Origin: an uncultured Clostridia bacterium
GTDB taxonomy: Bacteria > Bacillota > Clostridia > TANB77 > CAG-508
Assembly: GCA_944386325.1 (NCBI GenBank)
Contig: CALXAP010000009.1
Location: forward strand, 1 to 64,000
DNA: 64,000 bases
Reading direction: 5' to 3'
How positions within the stretch are numbered: the stretch's first letter is position 1; every line of letters starts with the position of its first letter. The translations under genes were made by a program, and so were the position numbers. Below the pieces are notes generated by a model. It saw only the letters and a program-made list of their open reading frames with translations, did no database searches and was not told the origin of the DNA. Shown here in pieces: positions 52,796 through 61,892 of this stretch.

Positions 52796-53293
52796 ATGAA
52801 TAAACAAGAAATATATGATTTTATAAAATCAAAAAATATATGGTATGAGATAACAGAACATAAAGCTGTTTATAATATGGAAGAACTAAAAGAAGTTGAC
52901 ATACCATATCCAGAGTATGATGCAAAAAACTTATTTGTTAGAGATGATAAAAAAAGAAATTATTATCTTATCACAGTTAAAGGAGATAAAAGAATTGACT
53001 TAAAAGAATTTAGAAAGAAAAATAATATGAGACCATTAAGTTTTGCAAGTGAAGATGATTTATTAAATATAATGAATTTGAGAGCTGGATCAGTAACTCC
53101 ACTAGGTTTATTGAACGATAAAGAAAATAAAGTTCAATTTTATATAGATAAAGATTTTATGAAAGATAAACATATTATAGGAGTGCATCCAAATGATAAT
53201 ACAGCAACGTTATGGATTAAAGTAGAAGATTTAATTGATATAATTAAAGAAAATGGTAATATTGTAAATGTTATTGAACTTACTATTTGCTAA
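52796..53293 (+). CDS. YbaK/ProXp-type aminoacyl-tRNA deacylase
   Basis: A 165-residue stand-alone editing domain that likely hydrolyses mischarged Ala-tRNA-Pro or Cys-tRNA-Pro. The N-terminus (IYDFIKSKNIWYEITEH) and AKNLFVRDDKKRNYYLITVKGDKRIDLK, with the catalytic-region Lys, match the ProXp-ala/YbaK family. GSVTPLGLL is conserved. It would complement the editing-less proS at 31143. GAAAGTGAG lies before ATG 52796. Confidence 0.88.
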   Translation: MNKQEIYDFIKSKNIWYEITEHKAVYNMEELKEVDIPYPEYDAKNLFVRDDKKRNYYLITVKGDKRIDLKEFRKKNNMRPLSFASEDDLLNIMNLRAGSVTPLGLLNDKENKVQFYIDKDFMKDKHIIGVHPNDNTATLWIKVEDLIDIIKENGNIVNVIELTIC

Positions 53294-53295
53294 AT

Positions 53296-53390
53296 TATAT
53301 AAAACATAATATATAAAATGATATCTAATATAATAGTTGTAGGGAAAAGTATTGTTCGCCCGTTCTACAGAGATATTTCTCAAAAATTGG
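53296..53390 (+). repeat. Degenerate REP-like hairpin copy
   Basis: The core near 53339-53362 (GTAGGGAAAAG-TATT-GTTCGCCCG) keeps the right arm but has a mutated left arm. The flank ACAGAGATATTTCT matches other copies. Confidence 0.65.
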
Positions 53391-53522
53391 AGATATTATT
53401 CTACCTCTGAATAGCTATAGTGAAGTTATTTTTATATACAGAAATAACTTGATAAAATTAAGATAAAGATATACAATTAACATTACTGAAAAAATATTAT
53501 AAAGTAAAAAGGAGCATAAAAA

Positions 53523-53945
53523 ATGGATACATATAAACATAGAGTTAATTATTATGAAACAGATAAAATGGGAATAACACATCATTCAAATTATCCTAGG
53601 TTTATGGAAGAAGCAAGAGTATACTGGATGGATAAGTTAGGATGGAGCTATAAAAAATGCGAAGATTTAGGAATAAGTTCACCAGTTATTAATTTGAATT
53701 GTAAATATAAGAAAAATACAACATTTGATGATATTATAGAAATAGAAACTAAGCTTGTAAAATATAATGGGATAAGATTAACTATAAGATATGTGATGAA
53801 CAAAGATGGAGAAGTTATAGCAATAGGGGAAACAGAGCATTGTATGATAAATAAAGAGGGAAGGATTATAAAATTAAAAAAAGAGTATCCAGAATTAGAT
53901 AAGATTTTATATGAGCAACTGGATAAAAATAAGGAAAATTTATGA
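53523..53945 (+). CDS. Hotdog-fold acyl-CoA thioesterase (YbgC/FadM-like)
   Basis: A 140-residue 4HBT enzyme expected to hydrolyse short or medium acyl-CoA thioesters. The active-site region is YYETDKMGITHHSNYPRFMEEAR (Asp/His region about 12-22). AAAGGAGC precedes ATG 53523. It is a single-gene unit; physiological substrate unknown. Confidence 0.88.
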   Translation: MDTYKHRVNYYETDKMGITHHSNYPRFMEEARVYWMDKLGWSYKKCEDLGISSPVINLNCKYKKNTTFDDIIEIETKLVKYNGIRLTIRYVMNKDGEVIAIGETEHCMINKEGRIIKLKKEYPELDKILYEQLDKNKENL

Positions 53946-53984
53946 TAAGTATTAGAAAAATAATGGTATTATGTAAATAAAAAA

Positions 53985-54013
53985 TTGAAAAAGTTAAGCA
54001 AATGTGCTATAAT
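53985..54013 (+). promoter_or_regulatory. Promoter with extended -10, foreign gene 1
   Basis: TTGAAA (53985-53990), 17 bases, TATAAT (54008-54013) preceded by TGC. The TGCTATAAT core is shared with the promoters at 54647-54675 and 61315-61320. Confidence 0.7.
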
Positions 54014-54065
54014 ATATTCATAGACCAATTCTGGTCAGTTTTATAATTTTAAGGAGGTCATAATT

Positions 54066-54560
54066 ATGACTACATTATTAATTAAACGGATTTCTATTTT
54101 CTTGATGGCGGTATTTACATTTTCATATGTAAATTTAACAACTACAGCTTTTGCTGCAGCAACAACGCCACCAGCAGAGACGATCGCGTTTGTCGAGTCT
54201 GACAACAGATTCGTTTCGCTGGATGGCGCGGACCCAGAAGCGATTGCTGGACGCTTTGTTCAGACATCTGTTGAAAATGGATACATTTGGATATTTTCCA
54301 AGGTAAACAACAGAAATCTTGATTCGGCACTAAAAATGCTGGATAAGGAGCTCGACGTTTCTGATAAAAAAATCAAGAACGTTAATGACGTTGATTCAGT
54401 AATTTTGCAGCAGGCTGCTAATTATCTTCAAACTAATCAATTCTCTGTATTGAGAATTGAACTTGAAGAAAAAAGCCACGAAAGTGGCGATCAAAAATGG
54501 CAGCGTTACTTGGGGTATGCTGCCGGTGTTGCGGCTATTGTTTCGTTATTCAAGAAATAA
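54066..54560 (+). CDS. Secreted protein of foreign base composition, unrecognised
   Basis: A 164-residue protein with a signal peptide (about 1-31, ending TAFAAA), a globular domain (FVSLDGADPEAIAGRFVQTS...) and a C-terminal hydrophobic segment (YLGYAAGVAAIVSLF) before KK. From about 54160 onward GC content jumps (34 of 60 bases over 54181-54240) and GCG, CTG and CGC appear, unlike any neighbour. CGG is codon 8 (54087-54089); a +1 skip there would truncate it within six codons. AAGGAGG precedes ATG. Probably recently acquired; function unknown. Confidence 0.65.
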   Translation: MTTLLIKRISIFLMAVFTFSYVNLTTTAFAAATTPPAETIAFVESDNRFVSLDGADPEAIAGRFVQTSVENGYIWIFSKVNNRNLDSALKMLDKELDVSDKKIKNVNDVDSVILQQAANYLQTNQFSVLRIELEEKSHESGDQKWQRYLGYAAGVAAIVSLFKK

Positions 54561-54576
54561 TGAAATGACCTTCGAA

Positions 54577-54610
54577 ACGACTACACTTTATTAAGTGTAG
54601 TTGTTTTTTT
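54577..54610 (+). terminator. Terminator after foreign gene 1
   Basis: A 12-bp stem (54577-54588 with 54593-54604, one G-U) followed by Ts. Confidence 0.8.
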
Positions 54611-54646
54611 GAACAAAAAAATCTATGAGGAAACATATGGTTTTTA

Positions 54647-54675
54647 TTGAAAAATTAACATAATTATGCTATAAT
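54647..54675 (+). promoter_or_regulatory. Promoter with extended -10, foreign gene 2
   Basis: TTGAAA (54647-54652), 17 bases, TATAAT (54670-54675) preceded by TGC. Spacer and boxes resemble the promoter of the preceding gene. Confidence 0.7.
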
Positions 54676-54746
54676 AAAATAGTAAAGCGATAGCTTTATT
54701 ATATTTTCCATTTTTAATTAAATAATTAAAAAAAGGAGGAATAAAA

Positions 54747-55475
54747 ATGGAAAAAATGGTTAAAAAAATCGGTCGGGTTGTTATTGTGTTAACGATGGTT
54801 GTTGGGTTCTCTATGATTGATGCGAAAGCATCTGAGGCATCAATTAGATTAGTTGACCCTGATGAACAGCAGGTAACTGCTGTTCAATCTAGAGCTCAAG
54901 CAGGCTTGGAGACATTAGCTTCTGCTAATTCATCGCCAATGTTAGAGGTTTTGGATTCAGGTACATCAACTAGAGGAGGCTTAGAGACTTTAGGTTCATC
55001 TGGCTCCAATGTCGAAGTACTTGATTCGGGAACATTAGATACTTCTTTTGAAGTATCTAAGATATATGTTTCTAATCGAGTGACCGGTAAAAAGTCAGCA
55101 TACACTTTAAGGTCGTATAACGATTATAAAGTGTTACTTGATCAGTTGGAAACAGGAACGGTGATATTAATCACAAATCCTGTTCAAGTGTCCAACATCA
55201 ACCGTTGGACGCAGGAAGTCGGTGAACGGTTTACCAATAAGAACAAAGGTGACGTTGTTACCTTTACGGAGGTGAATGTTTTATCACCTAAAGAAATAGA
55301 AATCTTTACAAAGGCAGGTTTAGATCTGTCTAAGGTGAAGGCATTGGAAATAAGAAAAGAATTTAAAAACAACGTCATCAAATACGATGACGGCAAAACG
55401 GCATTCGACAGGGGTATGGAAACCCTGAACAATCTCGTGTCTACGTGGAACATGATTGATAATCTTAGACATTAA
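54747..55475 (+). CDS. Secreted protein with internal repeats, foreign base composition
   Basis: A 242-residue protein with a signal peptide (about 1-28). It contains two tandem copies of a motif GLETL-(6-8 residues)-EVLDSGT (about 51-73 and 77-95), then an alpha/beta domain (KIYVSNRVTGKKSAYTL...). Codon use (CGG at 54774 and 55227, CTG, GTC, ACG) is unlike the neighbours. A +1 skip at the first CGG would end translation after about six codons. AAAGGAGG precedes ATG 54747. I do not recognise the family; it is probably acquired together with the gene before it. Confidence 0.65.
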   Translation: MEKMVKKIGRVVIVLTMVVGFSMIDAKASEASIRLVDPDEQQVTAVQSRAQAGLETLASANSSPMLEVLDSGTSTRGGLETLGSSGSNVEVLDSGTLDTSFEVSKIYVSNRVTGKKSAYTLRSYNDYKVLLDQLETGTVILITNPVQVSNINRWTQEVGERFTNKNKGDVVTFTEVNVLSPKEIEIFTKAGLDLSKVKALEIRKEFKNNVIKYDDGKTAFDRGMETLNNLVSTWNMIDNLRH

Positions 55476-55516
55476 TGTCTTAAGGAATCAATCGGTTTCA
55501 TACAGCTTTTCCATTT

Positions 55517-55546
55517 ACCCAGGCGCTTATAAGTGCCTGGGTTTTT
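55517..55546 (+). terminator. GC-rich terminator after foreign gene 2
   Basis: ACCCAGGC (55517-55524) pairs with GCCTGGGT (55535-55542), with an inner CTTATAAG palindrome, then Ts. It is unusually GC-rich for this genome. Confidence 0.85.
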
Positions 55547-55651
55547 CCTACTTCAAAAAGTAAATAATTAATGTTATAATGTTAAAAGAAATTGATAGAG
55601 TTTATTTAATAAATTCTTATTAAATTTAAATAGGCTCGCAAGGAGGTTAAA

Positions 55652-56812
55652 ATGGATAAAAAAGAAATAAAACAAATAATCGAAAAAAGAGATAATTTAA
55701 GAAAAAAATTAGAAAAAAATGATAAAGATGCTAATATAAGAAATATAACATATTATAAAGAATTTGAATTAATAAATAAAACATTCCAATATTCAGGATT
55801 TTCAGAAGAAGAAGTGTTTTTGGTTGATAAACAAATTGGAGAAGGTAAAGATAAAAAAATAATTCATGAAATATATGATAGAGATAATATATTAATAGCT
55901 AAAACAGATAAAGAAGGAAAGTTAAATATTGAAAATGAATATAAAGAAAGAATAAAAAAACAATTAGGTGAATATTATGTTTTGCTTGGATTAGATGATA
56001 AAGAAAGAGATTTATATTTAACACAAAATTATAGAACAATTGAAAATGAAAAAGATAAAAATTTTATATCAAAAGAAATAGAATATAAAGTAAGTGATAA
56101 TAAAGAAAAAGAAGATGAAATAAAAGAAGATACAGATAAATCAAGAGAAAATAAAGTGGATGTAATAGATAAAGAATTAATAGGACAAGATTTAGGTATA
56201 GACCCAAAAGATATTAGTAAATGTATAAAAATAAAAGATAAAAGGTTTTATGAAAAGGTTCCAGAAGCAAGAGGATATGATGGAGATGCAATTTTAGCAT
56301 ATTCAAGTAGCCAAAATAAATTTATGGTAATTGGTTATCAAAATGGTAAATATGTTCAATGTGAAAGTGTAGAACCATCTTATGGAACAATGAAAACATC
56401 AATAGATTTAGATAGAACAGGAGAAGATGTAGAAACACAACCTATAACAGGTATAATGAAAATAAAAGGTAATGCAAATTATGACTTTGCTGTTAATTTA
56501 GAATTTGGTGGAACAGTAGAGTTTCAAGAATTAAGAGTAGATAGATCTACAGGAAAATATATTTCTGCAGATTTAAGAACACAAGGACAGTATCAAACAT
56601 CATGGGAGGTAGAGCAATTAATGGATAAAGCTAGAAATAGGAATATACATGATGAAGTACAAGAATTTTATACAGAAAAAAGACATGGAGCACAGTCTAC
56701 AGTACAATCTTTGAAAAATAAAAAATGTACAAAAGAAGAAAAAGATAAAGAAGAACATGATGGATTTGATAGAGGTGAAAGAACTCCATATAGGAGACCT
56801 TATTGGGACTAA
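55652..56812 (+). CDS. Large charged hypothetical protein
   Basis: A 386-residue protein, Lys/Glu/Asp-rich, starting at ATG 55652 behind AAGGAGG. Residues about 1-160 are helical and highly charged. A central region (about 185-330, YDGDAILAYSSSQNKFMVIGYQNGKYVQCE) looks globular. The C-terminus is disordered and ends RTPYRRPYWD. No signal peptide or membrane segment is visible. I do not recognise it. Codon use is native, in contrast to the two genes upstream. Confidence 0.65.
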   Translation: MDKKEIKQIIEKRDNLRKKLEKNDKDANIRNITYYKEFELINKTFQYSGFSEEEVFLVDKQIGEGKDKKIIHEIYDRDNILIAKTDKEGKLNIENEYKERIKKQLGEYYVLLGLDDKERDLYLTQNYRTIENEKDKNFISKEIEYKVSDNKEKEDEIKEDTDKSRENKVDVIDKELIGQDLGIDPKDISKCIKIKDKRFYEKVPEARGYDGDAILAYSSSQNKFMVIGYQNGKYVQCESVEPSYGTMKTSIDLDRTGEDVETQPITGIMKIKGNANYDFAVNLEFGGTVEFQELRVDRSTGKYISADLRTQGQYQTSWEVEQLMDKARNRNIHDEVQEFYTEKRHGAQSTVQSLKNKKCTKEEKDKEEHDGFDRGERTPYRRPYWD

Positions 56813-56884
56813 TAAATAGTGAATAGTGAAGAATGAATAGTTAAAAGTGAATAATACAAAAGTTCTAAATTTAAGCAAGAAAAA

Positions 56885-57005
56885 AATCATTAGCTATTAT
56901 TATATCAAAATATATTAACCATAATATATAAAAAATTTAATAAAATAGTTGTAGGGGCGAACATTGTTCGCCCGTACCACAGAGATATTTCTTAAAAATT
57001 GAATA
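56885..57005 (+). repeat. REP-like hairpin module before MITE copy B
   Basis: Core 56955-56973 (GGGCGAAC-ATT-GTTCGCCC) in the usual flanks. Here the hairpin module precedes rather than follows the MITE. Confidence 0.8.
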
Positions 57006-57027
57006 TATGTTACTATTCAAGGCATAC

Positions 57028-57228
57028 GATTTTGATATGATAATATTTAATAAATTTTTCGGCTCAATACGATATTTAAGAATTTGTAAAATAATTTAAT
57101 GAGCCTCTTTCATTCAGGCTCAAAATCAAAGATTTTGCCCATGAACATTCCTCATTAAATTATATAACGAATTCTATAAACATCTCCAATCGCATTCAAA
57201 ATTTATTAAATATTATCATATCAAAATC
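57028..57228 (+). mobile_element. 201-bp MITE-like element, full copy B
   Basis: Same length as copy A. The terminal repeats GATTTTGATATGATAATATT (57028-57047) and its exact complement (57209-57228) both carry a change relative to copy A that keeps pairing. The interior is nearly identical to 47144-47344. Confidence 0.8.
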
Positions 57229-57287
57229 TTTATATATTTTATTAGCTGTGAATTGTAATGAATATTATATAAAAATAAATATAGAGG

Positions 57288-57317
57288 TTTACAATTATAT
57301 GAAATTTGTTATATAAT
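57288..57317 (+). promoter_or_regulatory. lysS promoter
   Basis: TTTACA (57288-57293), 18 bases, TATAAT (57312-57317). Confidence 0.55.
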
Positions 57318-57349
57318 AGTATGGAATTTTTTGAAGGGAGACAGATATT

Positions 57350-58843
57350 ATGGAAAATGTAAATGATGAAATAGATATGAATCATTTGATTAAAATAAGA
57401 AGAGAAAAATTAGAAGAGTTGCAATCTAAGGGAGAAAATCCTTTTGATGTTACAAAATATGAAAGAACACATAATAGTAAACAAATAATAGATAATTATG
57501 ATGATTTAGAAGGAAAAGATGTAAGTATTGCAGGTAGAATAATGGCTAAAAGAATTATGGGAAAAGCTTCTTTTTGCCATATACAGGATATGCAAGGTAA
57601 AATACAAAGTTATGTAAGTTTAAATGACTTAGGAGAAGAAAAATATAAAGAATTTAAAACATACGATATAGGTGATATAGTAGGAATAAAAGGATTTGTA
57701 TTTAAAACAAGAACAGGAGAAATATCAGTTCATGCAAAAGAGATTAAATTATTATCAAAATCATTAAGACCATTACCAGAAAAGTTTCATGGATTAAAAG
57801 ATATGGATTTAAGATATCGTCAAAGATATACAGATTTAATTGTAAATCCTGAAGTTAAAAATACATTTTTATTACGTAGTAAAATAATTAAAAAAATTAG
57901 AAATATATTAGAAGAAAAAGGTTATCTTGAGGTTGAAACACCAATATTAAATACAATTTCAGGTGGGGCTACTGCAAGACCATTTATAACACATCATAAC
58001 ACATTGGATATTAATATGTATTTAAGAATTGCTCTAGAGTTAAATTTAAAAAGATTAATTGTTGGTGGATTTGACAAGGTTTTTGAAATGGGAAGAGTAT
58101 TTAGAAATGAAGGAATGGATATTCGTCATAATCCTGAGTTTACAATGCTTGAATTATATGCTGCATATGAAGATTATCACGATATGATGGATCTAACAGA
58201 AGAAATCTTTTCAAGAACTGCAAACGAAGTTTTAGGAACAACAAAAATTAATTATCAAGGGCAAGAAATAGATTTAACACCTAATTGGAAGAGAATTAGT
58301 ATGATAGATTCTATAAAAGAAGTTACAGGAATAGATTTTAATACAATAAATACAGATGAAGAAGCGGTAAAATTAGCTAAGGAAAGAAAAATAGAAATAC
58401 CAGATAAAACAAAAGAAACAAGAGGAGATGTTATTAGTCTATTTTTTGATGAATATGTTGAAAAAACATTAATTCAACCAACATTTATATATGATTATCC
58501 AGTAGAAATATCACCACTTGCTAAAAAATCTTCTAAAGATAGTAGATTAACGGAAAGATTTGAAGTGTTTATTGGAGGAAGAGAGTATGGAAATGCATTT
58601 TCAGAATTAAATGATCCAATAGATCAATATGAAAGATTTAAAAAACAAGTTGAAGCCAGAGAAGCTGGAGATGAAGAAGCGGGAATGATGGACGAAGATT
58701 ATGTTCAAGCTCTAGAAATTGGATTACCACCAACAGGAGGTTTAGGAATTGGAATAGATAGGTTAATTATGTTATTAACAGATTCAGTTTCTATTAGAGA
58801 TGTATTGTTATTTCCAACAATGAAACCAATTAATAATGATTAA
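57350..58843 (+). CDS. lysS: Lysyl-tRNA synthetase (class II)
   Basis: A 497-residue synthetase. The N-terminal OB-fold anticodon-binding domain (about 55-150, [23 protein letters not shown]) is followed by the class II core: motif 2 around [18 protein letters not shown] and motif 3 [12 protein letters not shown]. The length is standard. GAAGGGAGA precedes ATG 57350. Confidence 0.97.
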   Translation: MENVNDEIDMNHLIKIRREKLEELQSKGENPFDVTKYERTHNSKQIIDNYDDLEGKDVSIAGRIMAKRIMGKASFCHIQDMQGKIQSYVSLNDLGEEKYKEFKTYDIGDIVGIKGFVFKTRTGEISVHAKEIKLLSKSLRPLPEKFHGLKDMDLRYRQRYTDLIVNPEVKNTFLLRSKIIKKIRNILEEKGYLEVETPILNTISGGATARPFITHHNTLDINMYLRIALELNLKRLIVGGFDKVFEMGRVFRNEGMDIRHNPEFTMLELYAAYEDYHDMMDLTEEIFSRTANEVLGTTKINYQGQEIDLTPNWKRISMIDSIKEVTGIDFNTINTDEEAVKLAKERKIEIPDKTKETRGDVISLFFDEYVEKTLIQPTFIYDYPVEISPLAKKSSKDSRLTERFEVFIGGREYGNAFSELNDPIDQYERFKKQVEAREAGDEEAGMMDEDYVQALEIGLPPTGGLGIGIDRLIMLLTDSVSIRDVLLFPTMKPINND

Positions 58844-58857
58844 AGAAAGGTATGTAT

Positions 58858-59592
58858 ATGTTTAGATTTGATAATAGATTATTATATATTTTTATAATAT
58901 TTTTTATAATTACAAATGTAGTTCAAAATTTATCACAAGAAAATTTTTTGCTTAACTTAGTACTAACTTTACCAGCAGTTTTAATTGCAATTACATTTCA
59001 TGAGTATGCACATGCATGGGCTGCTGATAAATTGGGCGATGATACACCTAGAAGACAAGGCAGATTAACATTAAACCCAATTTCGCATTTAGATCCAATA
59101 GGTTCTGTATTATTAGTATTTGCTGGATTTGGTTGGGGAAAACCTGTACAAGTAAACCCTAGGAATTATACAAGAAATATGTCAATGACAAAAGCTGATG
59201 CTCTTGTTTCATTTGCAGGACCTGCAATGAATTTTATATTAGCATTAGTATTTATGATTGTTTATTATGCAATAATTAGATTTGCGCCAGCTTTTGGATT
59301 TCAAACAGTAGGGCAAGTTGTATTAACATTAATATCAATTATTATAAGTATTAATATTGGATTAGGTGTATTTAATTTAATACCACTTCCACCTCTAGAT
59401 GGTTCAAAAATATTAAATCATTTCTTATCTTATAATGCTAGAGATTGGATGGCAAGAAATGAGTTTTACTTTTATATAGGATTTTTACTTTTATGGATAA
59501 CAGGTTTAGCTTCACATATAGTTTCACCAGTAGTAACTTTAGTATTTAATTTACTAAATGGAATGGTGTCAGGAATATTTAATTTGTTTTAA
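58858..59592 (+). CDS. Site-2 protease family (M50) membrane metalloprotease
   Basis: A 244-residue membrane protease of the YwhC/Rip-like group. ATG 58858 lies eight bases after GAAAGG; ATG 58852 is too close. The zinc motif is HEYAHAW (near 44-50) in a membrane segment, with the second zinc ligand in NLIPLPPLDGSKIL. Likely five to six spans. It lies 14 bases after lysS. Substrate unknown. Confidence 0.9.
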   Translation: MFRFDNRLLYIFIIFFIITNVVQNLSQENFLLNLVLTLPAVLIAITFHEYAHAWAADKLGDDTPRRQGRLTLNPISHLDPIGSVLLVFAGFGWGKPVQVNPRNYTRNMSMTKADALVSFAGPAMNFILALVFMIVYYAIIRFAPAFGFQTVGQVVLTLISIIISINIGLGVFNLIPLPPLDGSKILNHFLSYNARDWMARNEFYFYIGFLLLWITGLASHIVSPVVTLVFNLLNGMVSGIFNLF

Positions 59593-59604
59593 GAGATGGT
59601 AATA

Positions 59605-60612
59605 ATGGATAAAAAAGATATAATAATATTAGGAATAGAAACAAGTTGTGATGAAACTTCTGTTGCTATTGTTAAAAATGGCAGGGAAGTTTTATCTAAT
59701 ATAATAAATTCTCAAATAGATATACATGAAAAATATGGAGGAGTTGTTCCAGAAATTGCTTCAAGATGTCATATTGAGATAATAAATATGATATATAAAG
59801 AAGCTTTAGAAAAAGCCAATATATCATTAGATCAAATTGATGCTATTTCTTGTACATATGGACCAGGATTAGTTGGTGCATTATTAGTTGGTGTTTCATA
59901 TGCTAAAGCTTTAAGCTATGCCAGTAATAAAAAATTAGTAGGTGTTAATCATATAGAAGGACATATTGCAGCAAATTACATAACAAATAAAGATTTAAAA
60001 CCACCTTTTATATGTTTAATTATTTCAGGTGGGCATACTCATTTAGTTTATGTCGAAGATTATACAAAGTTTAAAATTATTGGAAAAACACGAGATGATG
60101 CAATAGGTGAAGCTTTTGATAAAGTTGCAAGAGTTGTTGGACTAGGATATCCTGGAGGACCAAAAGTTGATAAACTAGCAAAAGAAGGAGTTGCAAATAT
60201 TAGTTTACCAAAAACTCATTTAGATAATTTAGATTTTAGTTTTAGTGGAATTAAAACAGCAATATTGAATTTATATCACAAGAATCCGAATGTAAATAAA
60301 GCAGATTTATGTATGAGTTTTGAAAAAGATTGTTGTGATATATTAATAGAAAATGTTATGAAAGCAGTAAAAATGTATAATGTAGACAAGATTGTTTTGG
60401 CAGGGGGAGTTTCTGCTAATTCATATTTTAGAAATGAATTTTTAAATCTAGAAAAAGAAAAAAATATAAAAATATATTATCCAGAATTAAATTTATGTAC
60501 AGATAATGCTGCAATGATAGCAAGTGCGGGATATTATAATTATATAAATAATAAGTTTTCAGATTTAAGGCTTAATGCAATACCAAATTTAAAAATAGGA
60601 GAAAGTAAATGA
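59605..60612 (+). CDS. tsaD: tRNA N6-adenosine threonylcarbamoyltransferase TsaD
   Basis: A 335-residue ASKHA-fold enzyme that completes t6A37 on ANN-decoding tRNAs with TsaB/Tsa[12 protein letters not shown] opens the fold, the metal histidines lie in HIEGHIAAN, and ISGGHTHLV and GGPKVDKLA are conserved. ATG 59605 is preferred; ATG 59596 is in frame. Its end overlaps the next gene by four bases (ATGA). Confidence 0.95.
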   Translation: MDKKDIIILGIETSCDETSVAIVKNGREVLSNIINSQIDIHEKYGGVVPEIASRCHIEIINMIYKEALEKANISLDQIDAISCTYGPGLVGALLVGVSYAKALSYASNKKLVGVNHIEGHIAANYITNKDLKPPFICLIISGGHTHLVYVEDYTKFKIIGKTRDDAIGEAFDKVARVVGLGYPGGPKVDKLAKEGVANISLPKTHLDNLDFSFSGIKTAILNLYHKNPNVNKADLCMSFEKDCCDILIENVMKAVKMYNVDKIVLAGGVSANSYFRNEFLNLEKEKNIKIYYPELNLCTDNAAMIASAGYYNYINNKFSDLRLNAIPNLKIGESK

Positions 60613-61286
60613 GCATATATGCTATATCAGATTTGCACTTATCATTTAATACTAATAAACCAATGAATATTTTTGGTGATATTTGGTATGATTATGAAAA
60701 AGAAATACAGAAAAATTGGGTAAATACAGTAAAAGAAAAGGATATTGTTATTTTACCTGGTGATTTTTCATGGGAAACATATTTAGAAAATACAGTTTTA
60801 GATTTTAAATATATTAATGATTTACCAGGAAAAAAATTATTATTGAAAGGTAATCATGATTATTGGTGGACAACTCTAACTAAAATGAGAAAATTTTTAA
60901 ATGAGCAAAATTTTAAAGATATAGATTTTATATATAATAATAGTTATATGTTTGATGATTATATAATAGCAGGTACAAGAGGTTGGTCAGTACCAGATAC
61001 ACAAGATGATTTAAAAATAATAGATAGAGAAAAAATAAGGCTAAAACTTTCTATAGAAGATGGAGTAAAAAAATACGGGAATAATATTCCTATTATAGTT
61101 TGCATGCATTATCCACCTACAAAAGATTTTATAGATGTAATGAAAAATTATAATGTAGAAAAATGTATATATGGACATTTGCATGGAGGTGCTCATAAAA
61201 ATATTAAAGAAGGAATAATTGATGGAATTGAACTAATAATGACTAGTTGCGATTATACAAAATTTAATTTAGTGAAATTAACATAA
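60609..61286 (+). CDS. Calcineurin-like metallophosphoesterase
   Basis: A 225-residue phosphoesterase. Metal ligands are visible in [31 protein letters not shown] and YGHLHGG, the full motif set. The start ATG 60609 overlaps the tsaD stop, so translation is probably coupled. The substrate is unknown. Confidence 0.9.
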   Translation: MSIYAISDLHLSFNTNKPMNIFGDIWYDYEKEIQKNWVNTVKEKDIVILPGDFSWETYLENTVLDFKYINDLPGKKLLLKGNHDYWWTTLTKMRKFLNEQNFKDIDFIYNNSYMFDDYIIAGTRGWSVPDTQDDLKIIDREKIRLKLSIEDGVKKYGNNIPIIVCMHYPPTKDFIDVMKNYNVEKCIYGHLHGGAHKNIKEGIIDGIELIMTSCDYTKFNLVKLT

Positions 61287-61314
61287 TATACTAGCATATA
61301 TATCTAAAATGTGC

Positions 61315-61320
61315 TATAAT
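61315..61320 (+). promoter_or_regulatory. Extended -10 promoter of the 61368 gene
   Basis: TATAAT preceded by TGTGC, the same TGCTATAAT core as the two foreign-gene promoters. No good -35 is seen. Confidence 0.5.
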
Positions 61321-61367
61321 AAATTTGTGTTAATTTTTTATTTTAACTCAGAAGGGAGATTTTTCTT

Positions 61368-61766
61368 ATGAGATTGACAGCTTCATATCGGGATAAATTA
61401 CCTACAATAGGTATATCTTTAAAAAATTTTCGAAAATTCAAAAATGCTTTAAAAGAAACAGTTATCTACGATTTATTAGGTAACAAATATAAAGCATATG
61501 AATTTAAGATGTTTTATAAAAAAGTAAAAATATGTTTTTATAAAACTTCTAATGCAAAAACAAGGATAGCACTGGTAAGGGGGAAACATATTGTTATAGA
61601 CGACTTGATGTATATAACACCACTGTGCGATGGTATGGCATTAGCTATGCAGATTATAGGAAAAACTATTTATGTAATTGCCCTTGATAATATGGGGGGA
61701 AAAGTTTTTACAATCGGTAAGCGAAAAGAGTTTAAAAAAGAAATGAGAAAGAGTAAAAATAAATAA
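61368..61766 (+). CDS. Unrecognised basic protein with an in-frame CGG at codon 8
   Basis: A 132-residue Lys/Arg-rich protein, a single-gene unit with its own extended -10 and terminator between the tsaD operon and tig. It looks beta-rich in the middle (TRIALVRGKHIVIDDLMYITPL) with a basic C-terminal tail. GAAGGGAG precedes ATG 61368. Codon 8 is CGG (61389-61391); a +1 skip would stop within about seven codons. Rare Arg codons (CGA twice) add to the impression of acquired origin. Function unknown. Confidence 0.6.
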   Translation: MRLTASYRDKLPTIGISLKNFRKFKNALKETVIYDLLGNKYKAYEFKMFYKKVKICFYKTSNAKTRIALVRGKHIVIDDLMYITPLCDGMALAMQIIGKTIYVIALDNMGGKVFTIGKRKEFKKEMRKSKNK

Positions 61767-61771
61767 AATTT

Positions 61772-61806
61772 AAAAAAGATGATATTTAATTATATCATCT
61801 TTTTTC
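61772..61806 (+). terminator. Terminator before tig
   Basis: A 13-bp stem, 61772-61784 with 61793-61805, ending in six Ts. Confidence 0.85.
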
Positions 61807-61892
61807 TTGGAAAAACTTGCATTATCTAATTGATATGGTATAATATAAAAGCTATAATGCGAAAAAATTTAGTTTTGGAAGGATTGAATAAA

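Noticed and set aside
326-57228. CRISPR array
   Set aside because: The recurring palindromes are kilobases apart with no regular spacers and no cas genes are present.
57028-57228. Small ORFs inside the MITE copies
   Set aside because: No frame has a ribosome site or is conserved in coding fashion between copies; the conserved feature is the terminal pairing.
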